From an uncultured Treponema sp. (GTDB taxonomy: Bacteria; Spirochaetota; Spirochaetia; Treponematales; Treponemataceae), in the NCBI GenBank assembly GCA_946411505.1, contig CAMKEG010000004.1:1-64000 (forward strand): 64,000 bases of DNA, read 5' to 3'. The translations under genes were made by a program, and so were the position numbers. How positions within the stretch are numbered: position 1 is the first letter of the stretch; each line of letters opens with the position of its first letter. Shown here piece after piece: positions 1 through 8,660 of the stretch. The notes below the pieces were generated by a model that was not told the origin of the DNA, did not search any database, and saw only the letters and a program-made list of their open reading frames with translations.

Positions 1-90
1 AAGAGAAATGTAATACATAATCCTTGATGGAAGAATAAACCGGAAGATAATCGCAAAAATTCCAGTTTGTCGGGATGAACGTTGGAACAT
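1..90 (-). CDS. Possible 5' end of an unrecognised protein (partial)
   Basis: On the minus strand an ATG at 90-88 opens a frame that stays open to the left edge. Its 30 residues begin MFQRSSRQTGIFAIIFRF and are basic then hydrophobic, as at the start of a membrane protein. A -10-like TATACT lies 8 nt before the ATG (99-104), which would give an almost leaderless transcript like others in this window. Too short to identify; it may not be real. Confidence 0.3.
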   Translation of the reverse strand, partial: MFQRSSRQTGIFAIIFRFILPSRIMYYISL

Positions 91-128
91 AAAATTCCAG
101 TATAATTGACGAAGGGGATTTCTTCATA

Positions 129-1205
129 TTACAGCCCCCGCTCATTGAGCCATTTTTCTATGTGGTCTGCAATTTCCTTGTTGTTGGTTTCCTGGAACAT
201 AAAGTGGCTGTTGCCCGAGATGCCCACTTTTGGAAGATCTACCACTGTAGCGTCTCCTCCGTCTGCATTGTAGTGTTCTGCAAAATCTACAGCCTGGTCG
301 CGTACTTGTTTCCAGAAGCCTGTGCTCATGATGTTTTCAGGTCCATTGTCGATGTAGTCGCCAAAGTAGATGACCATAGGAATTTTTGCCGCGAGGAATT
401 TCTTATATTCTTCGCTTCCAACAACAGGAGTTCCGCCCGGTTCGATTGCAACGATAGCCGACATATTTTCGGTGTCGGTCTGCCAGCCAACCCGTCCGCC
501 TTGTGAATGGGTGATGTAGATTGCCTTTTTGCCTGTCATCGCCCTTGCGTCAGAAAGAACCTTGCTCAACACTTCTCCGAAAAGTTTTTCGTCATAGTCG
601 CCCGTGTTTGGTGTCATCTGGCGGAAAAACTCATTCTGAGCTTCTTCTCCGGCAGGGAAAGCCGAGCCTTCGTAGCGGTTAGGTGCCACAAGTCCGATTC
701 TAAAATGGGTGTACCATGCCTGGTCGCCTGGCATATAGGATTTTCCGTCCTCGCCCCATGCGTCAATTCCGCCTGCGCTTGCCATGCGTGAAGTTGAGCC
801 TGCTGAAGCGCGCCGCGGTTGGTCTACTAAAAACGCAGAATAGCCTTTGCGGAGGAAAATGTCGCTCCAGCCCTCGCGACCATCAGGCGTTGTCTGCCAG
901 CCTGTGCGGCTCTGTCCGTAGCCGTGAAGGTAAACAATCGGATTCTTTGTTTTTCCGGCCGGAATCTGATAGAAGGTATTTGCGTGATCAATGTGGGCTG
1001 TGTTTCCAGCACGAGTCTGGTCAAGCCAGCTTTTTTCCGGTGCATAGTTTCCTGCAACAGGTTCTGTTACACTTCCTCCAGATGTGAACACGCCCTGCTT
1101 TTGAATAACAAGAGCGTCTTTACCTTTTGAACAGCCTGCAAAAGTAAGTGAGGCTGCCATTGCCAGCGCGGCAATTTTTACCGTGTTTGAAATTGTCTTT
1201 TTCAT
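129..1205 (-). CDS. Lipoprotein alpha/beta hydrolase
   Basis: A 358-residue secreted esterase/lipase-like hydrolase of unknown substrate. The N-terminus is a lipoprotein signal peptide ending in the lipobox LTFAGC (Cys about 25), so it should be lipid-anchored. An HGYGQS motif near residue 94 fits the oxyanion loop, THSQGG is a nucleophile elbow carrying the catalytic Ser, and GNSHFMF near the C-terminus supplies the likely catalytic His. The ATG at 1205 follows an AGGAAA ribosome site. It stands alone, with a GC-rich hairpin-bearing gap upstream. Confidence 0.8.
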   Translation of the reverse strand: MKKTISNTVKIAALAMAASLTFAGCSKGKDALVIQKQGVFTSGGSVTEPVAGNYAPEKSWLDQTRAGNTAHIDHANTFYQIPAGKTKNPIVYLHGYGQSRTGWQTTPDGREGWSDIFLRKGYSAFLVDQPRRASAGSTSRMASAGGIDAWGEDGKSYMPGDQAWYTHFRIGLVAPNRYEGSAFPAGEEAQNEFFRQMTPNTGDYDEKLFGEVLSKVLSDARAMTGKKAIYITHSQGGRVGWQTDTENMSAIVAIEPGGTPVVGSEEYKKFLAAKIPMVIYFGDYIDNGPENIMSTGFWKQVRDQAVDFAEHYNADGGDATVVDLPKVGISGNSHFMFQETNNKEIADHIEKWLNERGL

Positions 1206-1264
1206 AAGTTTTCCTCTAGATATTTATGTGTAAGATGCGCAAGGGTATGGAGCGGTGCGAAGCA

Positions 1265-1327
1265 GTCTGCGATAGCAGACCGTCCGTAGGTAAGCCGCGG
1301 AACACCCGACCGCCGCTTGCCGGCGGT
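1265..1327. repeat. Two GC-rich hairpins between genes
   Basis: The gap between the hydrolase and flavodoxin genes holds two short perfect hairpins: GTCTGC-GATA-GCAGAC (1265-1280) and ACCGCCG-CTTGC-CGGCGGT (1309-1327). No T-tract follows either in a useful direction, so they look like intergenic palindromes rather than clean terminators. A related hairpin, GACCGCC-GTT-GGCGGTC, lies on the other side of the flavodoxin gene at 1918-1934. Confidence 0.45.
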
Positions 1328-1337
1328 TGCGCCCAGA

Positions 1338-1829
1338 TTATATTTTAAGCCCAAGCTTTGTAAGCCACTTTTCTACAGCCTTGCCGGCCCCGCCTTCTGC
1401 TTCTTTCATAGAAACAGGAAGACCTTCAAGAACGGTTGCGCCACTTGCCTTTTCACGAACGGTCTTGTAGGTTCCGCCGTCTCTGCTTCCCATATGTGTG
1501 TTGAAAGGCACGACTGTCTTTCCCGAGAAATTCACAGTGTCAAAAAGCGTGTAGATAATCATGGGGAAGGTGTACCACCACATCGGGTAACCGATAAAAA
1601 CAGTGTCGTAGTCAGAAAGGTCAATTGCATTTTTGATTGCAGGACGCTGGTCTTCGTCGTGTTCCTTTTTAGCGTAGGCTGCCATCGCGTCATAGTGGTC
1701 GCGGTTTTTGTCGTAAGGAATTACCGGTTCAATTTCCAGAAGGTCGCCGCCAGTCTGACGGGCGATTTCTTCTGCCAGGCGCCGTGTTGAATCGTATACT
1801 GAAAAATAAAGAATAAGTGTCTTTGCCAT
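1338..1829 (-). CDS. Flavodoxin family protein
   Basis: A small FMN-binding flavodoxin-type oxidoreductase (about 163 residues). The N-terminal phosphate-binding loop follows a beta strand (LILYFSVYDSTRRLAEEIA), and the FMN ring-stacking region is GYPMWWYTFPM. The frame is open further upstream, but ATG at 1829 is chosen because AAGGAG lies just before it and the family begins at this strand. It is divergent from a LysR-type regulator, a common pairing in which the regulator controls the flavodoxin gene; that link is inferred. Confidence 0.85.
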   Translation of the reverse strand: MAKTLILYFSVYDSTRRLAEEIARQTGGDLLEIEPVIPYDKNRDHYDAMAAYAKKEHDEDQRPAIKNAIDLSDYDTVFIGYPMWWYTFPMIIYTLFDTVNFSGKTVVPFNTHMGSRDGGTYKTVREKASGATVLEGLPVSMKEAEGGAGKAVEKWLTKLGLKI

Positions 1830-1917
1830 TTGTTTGCTCCTTGTAATTTTCTTGGGCGTTCCCCTTCGGGTCGGGCTTTGCGGGGTTCCGCGCTCTCGCG
1901 CTTCATTGCTTCGCAAC

Positions 1918-1934
1918 GACCGCCGTTGGCGGTC
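1918..1934. repeat. Perfect intergenic hairpin
   Basis: GACCGCC-GTT-GGCGGTC lies in the divergent gap between the flavodoxin and LysR genes. It has no following T-tract and its role is unknown. Confidence 0.4.
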
Positions 1935-2016
1935 GCCCCTACAATCCCTAACGCATTTTTAATATAACCGAAGGGCGGTAGCTTTGAACAATCAAAGTTT
2001 TGTATTGCTGTATGCG

Positions 2017-2045
2017 TTGCGCGTATAGTAAAGCCGTGTTACAAT
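2017..2045 (+). promoter_or_regulatory. Promoter of the LysR gene, probably leaderless
   Basis: TTGCGC (2017-2022), a 17-nt spacer, then TACAAT (2040-2045). The expected start of transcription, about 7 nt past the -10, is position 2052, the A of the second in-frame ATG of the regulator. No ribosome site precedes either ATG. Confidence 0.6.
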
Positions 2046-2051
2046 ATGAGT

Positions 2052-2903
2052 ATGATAGAAACTTACATCCTTCAAAATCTTGTCGCCTTTGCCGATAGTG
2101 GAACGCTTGTTGCCGCAAGTGAAATTGTGAATGTAACCCAGCCCTCTCTTACCCGCTCCCTTCAAAAACTGGAAGATATTCTTGGGGTGCAGCTTTTTGA
2201 CAGGACGAAAAATACAATCACTTTGAATCAGACCGGCCGACTTGCCGTGGACTATGCCCGCCGAATTCTTGCGCTTCAGAACGAGATGGAAAATGAGGTT
2301 CTTGATTTTTACAACAAGACCCGGGAAATTAAAATTGCTTCAATTGCGCCAATGCCGCTTTATGTTTTGACTCAAAAGTTTAACAAGACTTTTCCAAAGA
2401 CTAAAATAACCGGCCATATGAAAAACGAAAACGGTGAGCTTTTTTCACTGCTGGAAAAAGACAAGGCTCAAATTATAATCACAACAATTAACCGCTTGGA
2501 CGAACGCTTTTTTGAAACAGAGTTTTTTGAAGAACACCTCAAAGTATTGCTTCCAAAAAGCCACAGCCTGGCCAATCGTAAATCTGTAAAACTCAAAGAG
2601 CTTGCAGGCGAAACCTTCATAATGCTTTCAGAACTTGGATTCTGGTCCAATGCGGTTAAGCATGCAATTCCCGATGCAAAGTTTATTGAGCAGGATGACA
2701 TTACAGACCTGAGGGATATAATTGCGCATTCAACGCTTCCGGCATTCGCAACGGATTACACTGAACAGGCAGACCATCTTCCCGCTTTAAAAAAATCAAG
2801 CCGTGTAGCCGTTCCAATTGAAGACGAGGAAGTGAATGTTAAGTTTTATGCCGTCTGCAGGGTTGAAATGATGAGGCAGCTGAAGGAAGTCTTACAAGGA
2901 TAA
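2052..2903 (+). CDS. LysR-family transcriptional regulator
   Basis: A 283-residue regulator. The N-terminal winged helix has the family pattern: ...ADSGTLVAASEIVNVTQPS is the helix-turn-helix and LTRSLQKLEDILGVQLFDR the wing. The rest is a periplasmic-binding-like effector domain. Two ATGs are possible (2046 and 2052); the second is preferred because the promoter predicts transcription starting there. It probably regulates the divergent flavodoxin gene and perhaps the transporter downstream; the effector is unknown. Confidence 0.88.
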   Translation: MIETYILQNLVAFADSGTLVAASEIVNVTQPSLTRSLQKLEDILGVQLFDRTKNTITLNQTGRLAVDYARRILALQNEMENEVLDFYNKTREIKIASIAPMPLYVLTQKFNKTFPKTKITGHMKNENGELFSLLEKDKAQIIITTINRLDERFFETEFFEEHLKVLLPKSHSLANRKSVKLKELAGETFIMLSELGFWSNAVKHAIPDAKFIEQDDITDLRDIIAHSTLPAFATDYTEQADHLPALKKSSRVAVPIEDEEVNVKFYAVCRVEMMRQLKEVLQG

Positions 2904-2959
2904 AAATATCAATCAATTTGCCAATCAGAATAAAGACCGGGATGGAATCTGGATTCGAG

Positions 2960-2988
2960 TTGAGTAAATCCCCCATTCCCGCTATAAT
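2960..2988 (+). promoter_or_regulatory. Promoter of the EamA-type gene, leaderless
   Basis: TTGAGT (2960-2965), 17-nt spacer, TATAAT (2983-2988), then exactly 6 nt before ATG at 2995. Transcription should begin at the A of the ATG. Confidence 0.65.
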
Positions 2989-2994
2989 CAACAT

Positions 2995-3423
2995 ATGTTC
3001 AATTACATCTGGCCGCTTTTAATCATTGTTTTTGCAAACACGCTTTATCAGATTTGCGCTAAGGGAATCCCTGAGCAAATGAACACCTATGCCAGCATGA
3101 CAATCACTTATGCTGTGGCGACGCTTTTTTCGGCAGCCGCTTTCTTTGTCACTTCAAAGGGCGGAAGCATCCTTAAAGAGTTTTCCAACACCAATTGGGC
3201 AACAATCATTCTTGGAATTGTAATTACGGGACTTGAAGTGGGCTTCATCTTTGCTTACAAGGCTGGCTGGAAAGTCAGTACGCTGGCGACAGTTTCAAAC
3301 GCGGCGCTGGCAGTCATTCTGATTTTTGTGGGGCTTATCGGCTATCATGAATCAATCACTTGGAGCAAAGCGCTTGGCGTCGCAATCTGCCTTGTGGGAT
3401 TGTATTTTATCAATAAACAATAG
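2995..3423 (+). CDS. EamA/DMT-type small transporter
   Basis: A 142-residue integral membrane protein with about five hydrophobic helices, the size of a half DMT transporter (one EamA repeat). Helix 1 carries the motif ANTLYQICAKGIP, and the last helix ends GLYFINKQ. Such proteins dimerise and export small molecules, but the substrate cannot be read from sequence. It is followed 9 nt later by a flavin-binding protein gene with its own ribosome site, so the two are probably cotranscribed. Confidence 0.75.
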   Translation: MFNYIWPLLIIVFANTLYQICAKGIPEQMNTYASMTITYAVATLFSAAAFFVTSKGGSILKEFSNTNWATIILGIVITGLEVGFIFAYKAGWKVSTLATVSNAALAVILIFVGLIGYHESITWSKALGVAICLVGLYFINKQ

Positions 3424-3432
3424 GAGTTCAGC

Positions 3433-3909
3433 ATGTTCAGACCAATGAGAAGATTCAAGCAGCAGATTGCTGATGCCAAATGCAAAGAGATTCTAAAAAA
3501 CGAAAAGCGCGGAGTTCTTTCGCTGCTCGGAGACGGCGGATATCCTTACGGGCTTCCGATGTCGCATCTTTACAGCGAGGAAGACAATAAGATTTATTTT
3601 CACGGAGCGAAGGAAGGCCACAAAATCGACGCCATCAAAAACTGCGACAAGGCAAGCTTTTGCGTTTACGATTCCGGCTACCGCAAGGAAGGCGAATGGG
3701 CGCTGAACATCAACAGCGTGATCGTCTTTGGAAAAATCCGCCTTGTGACCGACCCGGAACTGACCCGAAAAATCTGCACAAAGCTGGTTCAGAAGTTTAC
3801 GGACGATCAGGAATATCTTGAAAAAGAACTGGCAAACGCCCTGCCGCGCGTTCAGTGCCTTGAACTTGAAATTGAACACATGACCGGCAAGTTGGTGAAC
3901 GAATCGTAG
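3433..3909 (+). CDS. Pyridoxamine 5'-phosphate oxidase-family (NimA-like) flavoprotein
   Basis: A 158-residue FMN-binding split-barrel protein. The early motif GVLSLLGDGGYPYGLPMSHLY followed by IYFHGAKEGHKIDAI is typical of the NimA/5-nitroimidazole reductase-like branch of the PNPOx family. Its true substrate is unknown; NimA homology alone does not show drug resistance. The ATG follows AGGAGT. It sits behind the EamA-type transporter gene. Confidence 0.8.
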   Translation: MFRPMRRFKQQIADAKCKEILKNEKRGVLSLLGDGGYPYGLPMSHLYSEEDNKIYFHGAKEGHKIDAIKNCDKASFCVYDSGYRKEGEWALNINSVIVFGKIRLVTDPELTRKICTKLVQKFTDDQEYLEKELANALPRVQCLELEIEHMTGKLVNES

Positions 3910-3927
3910 AAAGTGATGTCCACTTTC

Positions 3928-3956
3928 TTGACTGTCTGCCCCCTTATTTGTATCAT
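3928..3956 (+). promoter_or_regulatory. Promoter of the YbaK-type gene, very short leader
   Basis: TTGACT (3928-3933), 17-nt spacer, TATCAT (3951-3956), then 10 nt to ATG at 3967. The predicted leader is only about 4 nt and has no ribosome site. Confidence 0.55.
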
Positions 3957-3966
3957 ATATTTTCAT

Positions 3967-4440
3967 ATGATTAACGAAAAGGTTTTAGACTTCCTAAAAG
4001 CCAAGGGATACGCGGACAGGCTCACCGAACACAAAGAAACAATCGACACCGTTGAACACGCCGCCCAACAAATCGGCTGCTCCGAGGCGCAAATCGCAAA
4101 GACGCTTTCATTCATCGTGGACCAAAAGCCCGTCATCGTTGTGATGGCAGGCGACGGCCGCGTCAACAGCTCAAAGTTCAAGGCCCTCTTCCACACAAAG
4201 CCCAGCATGATCGCCCGCGACCAAGTTGAGGCAATCACGGGCTTCGCCCCCGGAGGCGTTTGTCCTTTTAACGTTCCAAAAGAAATCCCAGTCTGGCTTG
4301 ACGTTTCGATGAAGCGTTTTGAGTACATTCACCCTGCGGGCGGAAACGAATTCACTTCCGTAAAGCTCACTCCGTCGGAGCTGGAGGAAGTGTCTGGCGC
4401 CACCGGCTGGTGCGATGTCTGCAAGGGCTGGGAAGAATAG
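3967..4440 (+). CDS. YbaK/EbsC-family aminoacyl-tRNA deacylase
   Basis: A 157-residue editing domain related to YbaK/ProX, which hydrolyses misacylated tRNA (usually Cys- or Ala-tRNAPro). Motifs visible are the early ETIDTVEHAAQQIG, the KTLSFIVD strand, VNSSKFKALF with the conserved Lys, and TGFAPGGVCPF near the active site. The frame opens at 3913, but ATG 3967 gives the family-length protein and matches the promoter. The exact tRNA substrate is uncertain. Confidence 0.85.
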   Translation: MINEKVLDFLKAKGYADRLTEHKETIDTVEHAAQQIGCSEAQIAKTLSFIVDQKPVIVVMAGDGRVNSSKFKALFHTKPSMIARDQVEAITGFAPGGVCPFNVPKEIPVWLDVSMKRFEYIHPAGGNEFTSVKLTPSELEEVSGATGWCDVCKGWEE

Positions 4441-4457
4441 AAAGGCTTTTGACGAAC

Positions 4458-5798
4458 TTACAACAAAAATTCCAGCCGCGTGTTCTCGTCAAAGCCAAGC
4501 GAAAGAGGCTCGCCCTTTTGGCTGCGGACTTGCGCGCCTGCGATTTTTATTTTGTCGTAGCGCTTTAAGTCAAAAAAGCCTTGAGCCGCCGCGTTGGGGT
4601 CTCCGTTTTTTGCGGAAAGCGTGAAGCGCGCTTTGCCGTCGCACAAGACGTAGCGGACCCGGCCTGCCTTGTTCAGCATCGGCTCGCTGACGACAAGGGC
4701 CGCGACCTTTTGGTCTTGCACGACCTCTTGGCATTGGCTTCCGTTCCTTCCAAAAACAAAATAGGTCATCTTGACGTCGGCGCGGTTAAGGCCCGCAAGC
4801 GCCGCCAAATCAGCCACAATTTGCGGCATCTCCCAGTCAAAGGCAAAGTGGCAAGTGGCGTTGGGGTTTTCCAAAGCGGGGCATGGCGCTTGCGAGCATA
4901 AGCACGGCGAAAGGACTGTCATTCCGTTTTGAATAAGAGAATCGCGCGCTTCAATCAAGGCGCGGCTTGTGGCCAAAAGCGCGGGCTCCATCAAAAGCAT
5001 AAGGCCGTCGTCGTCCAAGCAGGCGGAAAGATTTTTTAGCAGGGCCGCGATTTTTTCACCGCGCTTTTTTTGCCCTTTCCATAATTCGTTAAGGCTATGA
5101 GAGGCGATTATAAAATCAAATTTTTTGCCGTCCAAGAAAGCCGCGCCGTTTTTGGGCTGGAAGATGTTCTCCAAATTGCAGACGCGCGTTTCGACGCTGG
5201 CGTTTTTTGCGTAGGCCGCTTCCAAGATTTTTTTGCCCAGGCTTAGCGCGTCTCCGCTAGAATCGCAAAGACAAAATTCAAAGGCCATGTTTTGCTCGCC
5301 CCGGCCTTGAGCCAAGTCGGCAAGCGAGCAAGACGCCGGCGCCGGCCCCGACCCCAAATCCAAAACGCGAATCGCCCGCTTTTTGGCCTTAGAAGCGGTT
5401 CCAGCATTGCCGGACGTTCCTGCCGAACCGCTTATCTCCGCGACGCGCTCAAAAAAGCTCGGGGCCTTTTGCAAGGCGGCCTTTGTTTGCGCGTAAGACA
5501 CCGGCCAATAGTAAAGCAAATAGGCTTGCAAGCTCGCGCCCTTTTGCATGTAGCCGTTCCCAGCCAAGGCGCGGCTTCCAGTCAAGCCCCGCTGCAGTTC
5601 CACGACATTTTGCGCGGCGCGCTGCAAATTTATTTTCATTCCGTTGCTTTTTTTACAGAGGGAGATGTTAAAGTCAATGCGCTTTTGAAGTATGTCCGGG
5701 GCGATTTTTTTCGTCGCGGTCTTTGGCTTGCGAACAGTTTCCGCCGCGTTCTTGGTTTTGCTAGCCGGCCTCTTTGGCTTGGAATCAATCTTCTTCAT
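4458..5798 (-). CDS. Rsm22-like ribosomal methyltransferase with Fe-S cysteine motif
   Basis: A 446-residue SAM-dependent methyltransferase of the Rsm22/METTL17 family, which acts in small-subunit ribosome assembly. The N-terminus (about 1-33) is Lys-rich. The SAM loop is LDLGSGPAP (146-154), followed by FIIASHSLNELWKG. Cys299, Cys301, Cys306 and Cys316 lie in a short segment before a CHF motif, with another Cys at 386; this resembles the [4Fe-4S] site of METTL17. Last gene of the XPB helicase operon, 12 nt after the HAD gene. Methylation activity is not established even in well-studied relatives. Confidence 0.75.
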   Translation of the reverse strand: MKKIDSKPKRPASKTKNAAETVRKPKTATKKIAPDILQKRIDFNISLCKKSNGMKINLQRAAQNVVELQRGLTGSRALAGNGYMQKGASLQAYLLYYWPVSYAQTKAALQKAPSFFERVAEISGSAGTSGNAGTASKAKKRAIRVLDLGSGPAPASCSLADLAQGRGEQNMAFEFCLCDSSGDALSLGKKILEAAYAKNASVETRVCNLENIFQPKNGAAFLDGKKFDFIIASHSLNELWKGQKKRGEKIAALLKNLSACLDDDGLMLLMEPALLATSRALIEARDSLIQNGMTVLSPCLCSQAPCPALENPNATCHFAFDWEMPQIVADLAALAGLNRADVKMTYFVFGRNGSQCQEVVQDQKVAALVVSEPMLNKAGRVRYVLCDGKARFTLSAKNGDPNAAAQGFFDLKRYDKIKIAGAQVRSQKGEPLSLGFDENTRLEFLL

Positions 5799-5810
5799 CG
5801 GCCGCTTTTC

Positions 5811-6518
5811 CTACCGAGCCGCCGCGTTGGCCAGCATAATCGCCGGAGCGATTTCAGCGGCGTAGCCCAAAAGGACTTCGGGCTTTTGCGCGAGCATCGC
5901 CTTTTTGTCGCCCATTCCCTTAAGGCAGGCGGCGGTCAATGTTCCGGCGGCGTGGCCGGCTCCGATGTCGGTGTAGCTGTCGCCGACCATCACCGCTTGG
6001 CTTGGCCGGCCGTCCAAAGCCTTTAGCGCCATCACGATTCCGTCGGGAGCGGGCTTTAGCTTTTTGACTTTGTCGCCGCCAATAAAGGCGCCAAAATATT
6101 TTTCGATTTTAAAGTATTCCAAAATCTCAAGCAAAATGTTCGTGGGCTTGTTGGTAACGATTCCCATTTTTATTCCTGCGTCATAAAGGCGCGCCAAGGA
6201 TGCGGCCAAACCCGGATAGAGTTTTGTCTTTATGATTGCGTTGGAATAGTAGTAGTCCAAATAATAGCTTAAAATTTCTTGGCAGCGCTTTTCTTCAACC
6301 GGGATCGGAGCGTCAAGCGGCAAGCCTTTTGAAGTCCTTATCGCCCGCTCAATCAAAACGCGCGCTCCGTTTCCTACGAATGTTCGAAGCTTTGCGTACG
6401 ACAATTCCTTCATTCTAAAACGCTTTAACGTAGCGTTGACCGCGTCGCTGATGTCCGCCGCCGAATTAATCAAAACGCCGTCGCAGTCAAAAAGGGCTGT
6501 GGTGATTTTCTTTTGCAT
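5811..6518 (-). CDS. HAD-family phosphatase (phosphoglycolate phosphatase-like)
   Basis: A 235-residue HAD hydrolase. Motif I is DCDGVLIN with the nucleophile Asp in the first strand, motif II is the VTNKPT strand, and motif IV is VGDSYTDI. A helical cap lies between motifs I and II, as in Gph-type enzymes that dephosphorylate 2-phosphoglycolate; other small sugar phosphates are equally possible. It lies 24 nt after its upstream neighbour and 12 nt before the Rsm22-like gene. Confidence 0.82.
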   Translation of the reverse strand: MQKKITTALFDCDGVLINSAADISDAVNATLKRFRMKELSYAKLRTFVGNGARVLIERAIRTSKGLPLDAPIPVEEKRCQEILSYYLDYYYSNAIIKTKLYPGLAASLARLYDAGIKMGIVTNKPTNILLEILEYFKIEKYFGAFIGGDKVKKLKPAPDGIVMALKALDGRPSQAVMVGDSYTDIGAGHAAGTLTAACLKGMGDKKAMLAQKPEVLLGYAAEIAPAIMLANAAAR

Positions 6519-6542
6519 AAATCGCTTCCTTATCTTTTGAAT

Positions 6543-8660
6543 CTATATTATCGATAATTTTTTCACTCGCTGGACAAACTCAATCTTTCCGATTGAAATT
6601 TCCTTTTGCTCTTTGCCCACAAAAACGTTCAGGTAAACGCCGTCCTCAAAACTGTTCCTGTCGATTCCAATCGGAAGGCCTGTGACAAGCTTGGCCTTTT
6701 TGGAAAGCCTAAAAATTATTTGCTCGCCTTCCTTTATCGCTTGGTCAATCACATGAAGCTTTCCTTCGTAGTCCATTCCCTGCGCGGAATTTTTTTCAAG
6801 CGGAATCGCTGGAGCGCAAAGCTGCGATTCGTTCACAATCATTTTGGCGCTGGCTACGTTCCGCAAAACGTCTTTTTGCTCTTCGTCCAATTCCAAGGCT
6901 TCTATCTGGGAATAAATTTTTTGCAAGCGCTTTTCGCTTTCTTGATTGCGCCCGGTTTTTTTGGCGCCCGCTTCCGCGCCCGCAAGCGCCTCGCTTTCTT
7001 TTAGCGGAACAAAGCCCGTCAATTCTGGCTCGTCTTCCGCGCCCTTGATTTTTCCGATGTTCTCCACGCCGCAATTTTTTAGCAGCGCGGCGACTTCATC
7101 TTCGTCCTTGCAGTCAAGCAAAAAGACTTGCGGCGCCAAGCGTTCCAAAACGCGCTTCTTTAAATTTGGATTGTGAAGCAAGGCCTCGCTGCGCTCTTGG
7201 CTCACCTTTAGGACAAAGCCTTTGTAAACGCAAATCGACTTGTAGTTGGCTTCCCATTCCTTGATCGAAAATTCCAGCGCCTCGGGCACGGCGAAATTTG
7301 AATTGTCCTTTAGAATGTTTATGATTTGCTCGGCGTCAAGGCCTTGGTCAAAGGCCCGTATGACGGAACTTTGGTTTATCTCAAACTGAACCACGGTGTC
7401 AAACTTCACTAGGTCAGAAAAAACCGCGATTTCCAAAACGCGCGCAAGGCCAAAGCCCGGCATCAAAGTCAAGCTAAAGCCCGAGTCAACGTTTACCATC
7501 GCGATGTTTTTGGGCGGAACGCGGCTCTCAAAAAAACGCGGATTCTTGTAAACTATTTTTTCGCCGTCGCCGTCATTCGCGCTCGCGCCGTTGCTCGCTC
7601 CGCCGTAAACGCTTTCGCCAGCGTCTTCAAAAAGCGCGAAGCCAAAAACTTCCGCCTGCTCCAACATGCGCTCAAAAAAAGCGCCGTTGGAATTTCCGCG
7701 CAAGTCCGCTTCTTCCTGCCTATGCGACTGGATGATTCGCGCAAAGCGACTTTGCGAGCCGACAAAAGAGTCTTCCTGCCCGCTTTCCTTGCAGCAAAGC
7801 AAGTAGGCGCAGCGCAAAAAGGCTCCGCTTTTAAAGCCCTTGGCCGGAACTGATTTTAGCGCGTCCAAAAAGACTTGCGAATAAAACTTGGTTTTTGTCC
7901 TGCTGTAGCGCGCCGAAACCGACGCGAGCAAATACATCGCCTGCGACTGCGCGTCCATTTGCGCAAAGCTTTTGGCGCGCTTCCAGTCAACTTCAAAAAC
8001 GCCTTCCTTGTCCTTTAGAATCAAAAGGTTTTCCAAAGCCCGTGTAAGCAAGCGCGCCTTTTCCAAGCGGCCCGGAAACTTTTCTTCAATGTCGCTTTCG
8101 GCTTTTTTCTTAAAAGTTCCGTCCAGCTTGCAAAGCTTGGGATTCTTGGCCACAAAAGACAGATACGACGCGACGAACTCCGCGCCGACGCATTCCGCGC
8201 CCAAACGCTTTTCCGGCCCGTCGCATTCCGGAATCAGTTCCTCCAGCCGCAAGGCGTCGTCCAACGCGGGCGCCAAAAATGGATTAATCTTTAGCGCCTT
8301 AGAAAGGCCGTAGGCCACCGGCTGCTCGTAAATCAAAAGCCGCGACTTAAGTTCGCGCAAAATGTCTTCAAGCGCTTCGCAAAAAAGTTCCGCCTTAAAA
8401 AATTCCTGCAGCTTTGAAAGCGTGGCGCCCGGAATGAATTTTATCGCGCACAAAACTTGCGTGTCCGCGTCGGAAAGCAACGCCAAAATATTTTTCTTTG
8501 TCTCCTCGCGGCGCAAAAAGGCTTCCAAATTTTCAATCAACTTTTGCTTGTTGTAGGGCGTCTTTACCTTGCCAAGGTACAGGCGCATGAGGGTCAAAAA
8601 TTGCTTGTCGCTCAGCCGCAAAAAATATTCGCGCCAACTTTCTATTTCATTCTTAACCAT
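6543..8660 (-). CDS. XPB helicase partner protein
   Basis: A 705-residue protein whose start codon overlaps the end of the XPB helicase gene by 8 bp, so translation is probably coupled. The N-terminal part (WREYFLRLSDKQFLTLMRLYLG) and mid-region are helical. The C-terminal 80 residues (VIDQAIKEGEQIIFRLSKK... then KEISIGKIEFVQRVKK) resemble the WYL-like/helicase-associated domain seen beside bacterial XPB. I infer it regulates or loads the helicase. No catalytic motif is visible. Confidence 0.6.
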   Translation of the reverse strand: MVKNEIESWREYFLRLSDKQFLTLMRLYLGKVKTPYNKQKLIENLEAFLRREETKKNILALLSDADTQVLCAIKFIPGATLSKLQEFFKAELFCEALEDILRELKSRLLIYEQPVAYGLSKALKINPFLAPALDDALRLEELIPECDGPEKRLGAECVGAEFVASYLSFVAKNPKLCKLDGTFKKKAESDIEEKFPGRLEKARLLTRALENLLILKDKEGVFEVDWKRAKSFAQMDAQSQAMYLLASVSARYSRTKTKFYSQVFLDALKSVPAKGFKSGAFLRCAYLLCCKESGQEDSFVGSQSRFARIIQSHRQEEADLRGNSNGAFFERMLEQAEVFGFALFEDAGESVYGGASNGASANDGDGEKIVYKNPRFFESRVPPKNIAMVNVDSGFSLTLMPGFGLARVLEIAVFSDLVKFDTVVQFEINQSSVIRAFDQGLDAEQIINILKDNSNFAVPEALEFSIKEWEANYKSICVYKGFVLKVSQERSEALLHNPNLKKRVLERLAPQVFLLDCKDEDEVAALLKNCGVENIGKIKGAEDEPELTGFVPLKESEALAGAEAGAKKTGRNQESEKRLQKIYSQIEALELDEEQKDVLRNVASAKMIVNESQLCAPAIPLEKNSAQGMDYEGKLHVIDQAIKEGEQIIFRLSKKAKLVTGLPIGIDRNSFEDGVYLNVFVGKEQKEISIGKIEFVQRVKKLSII

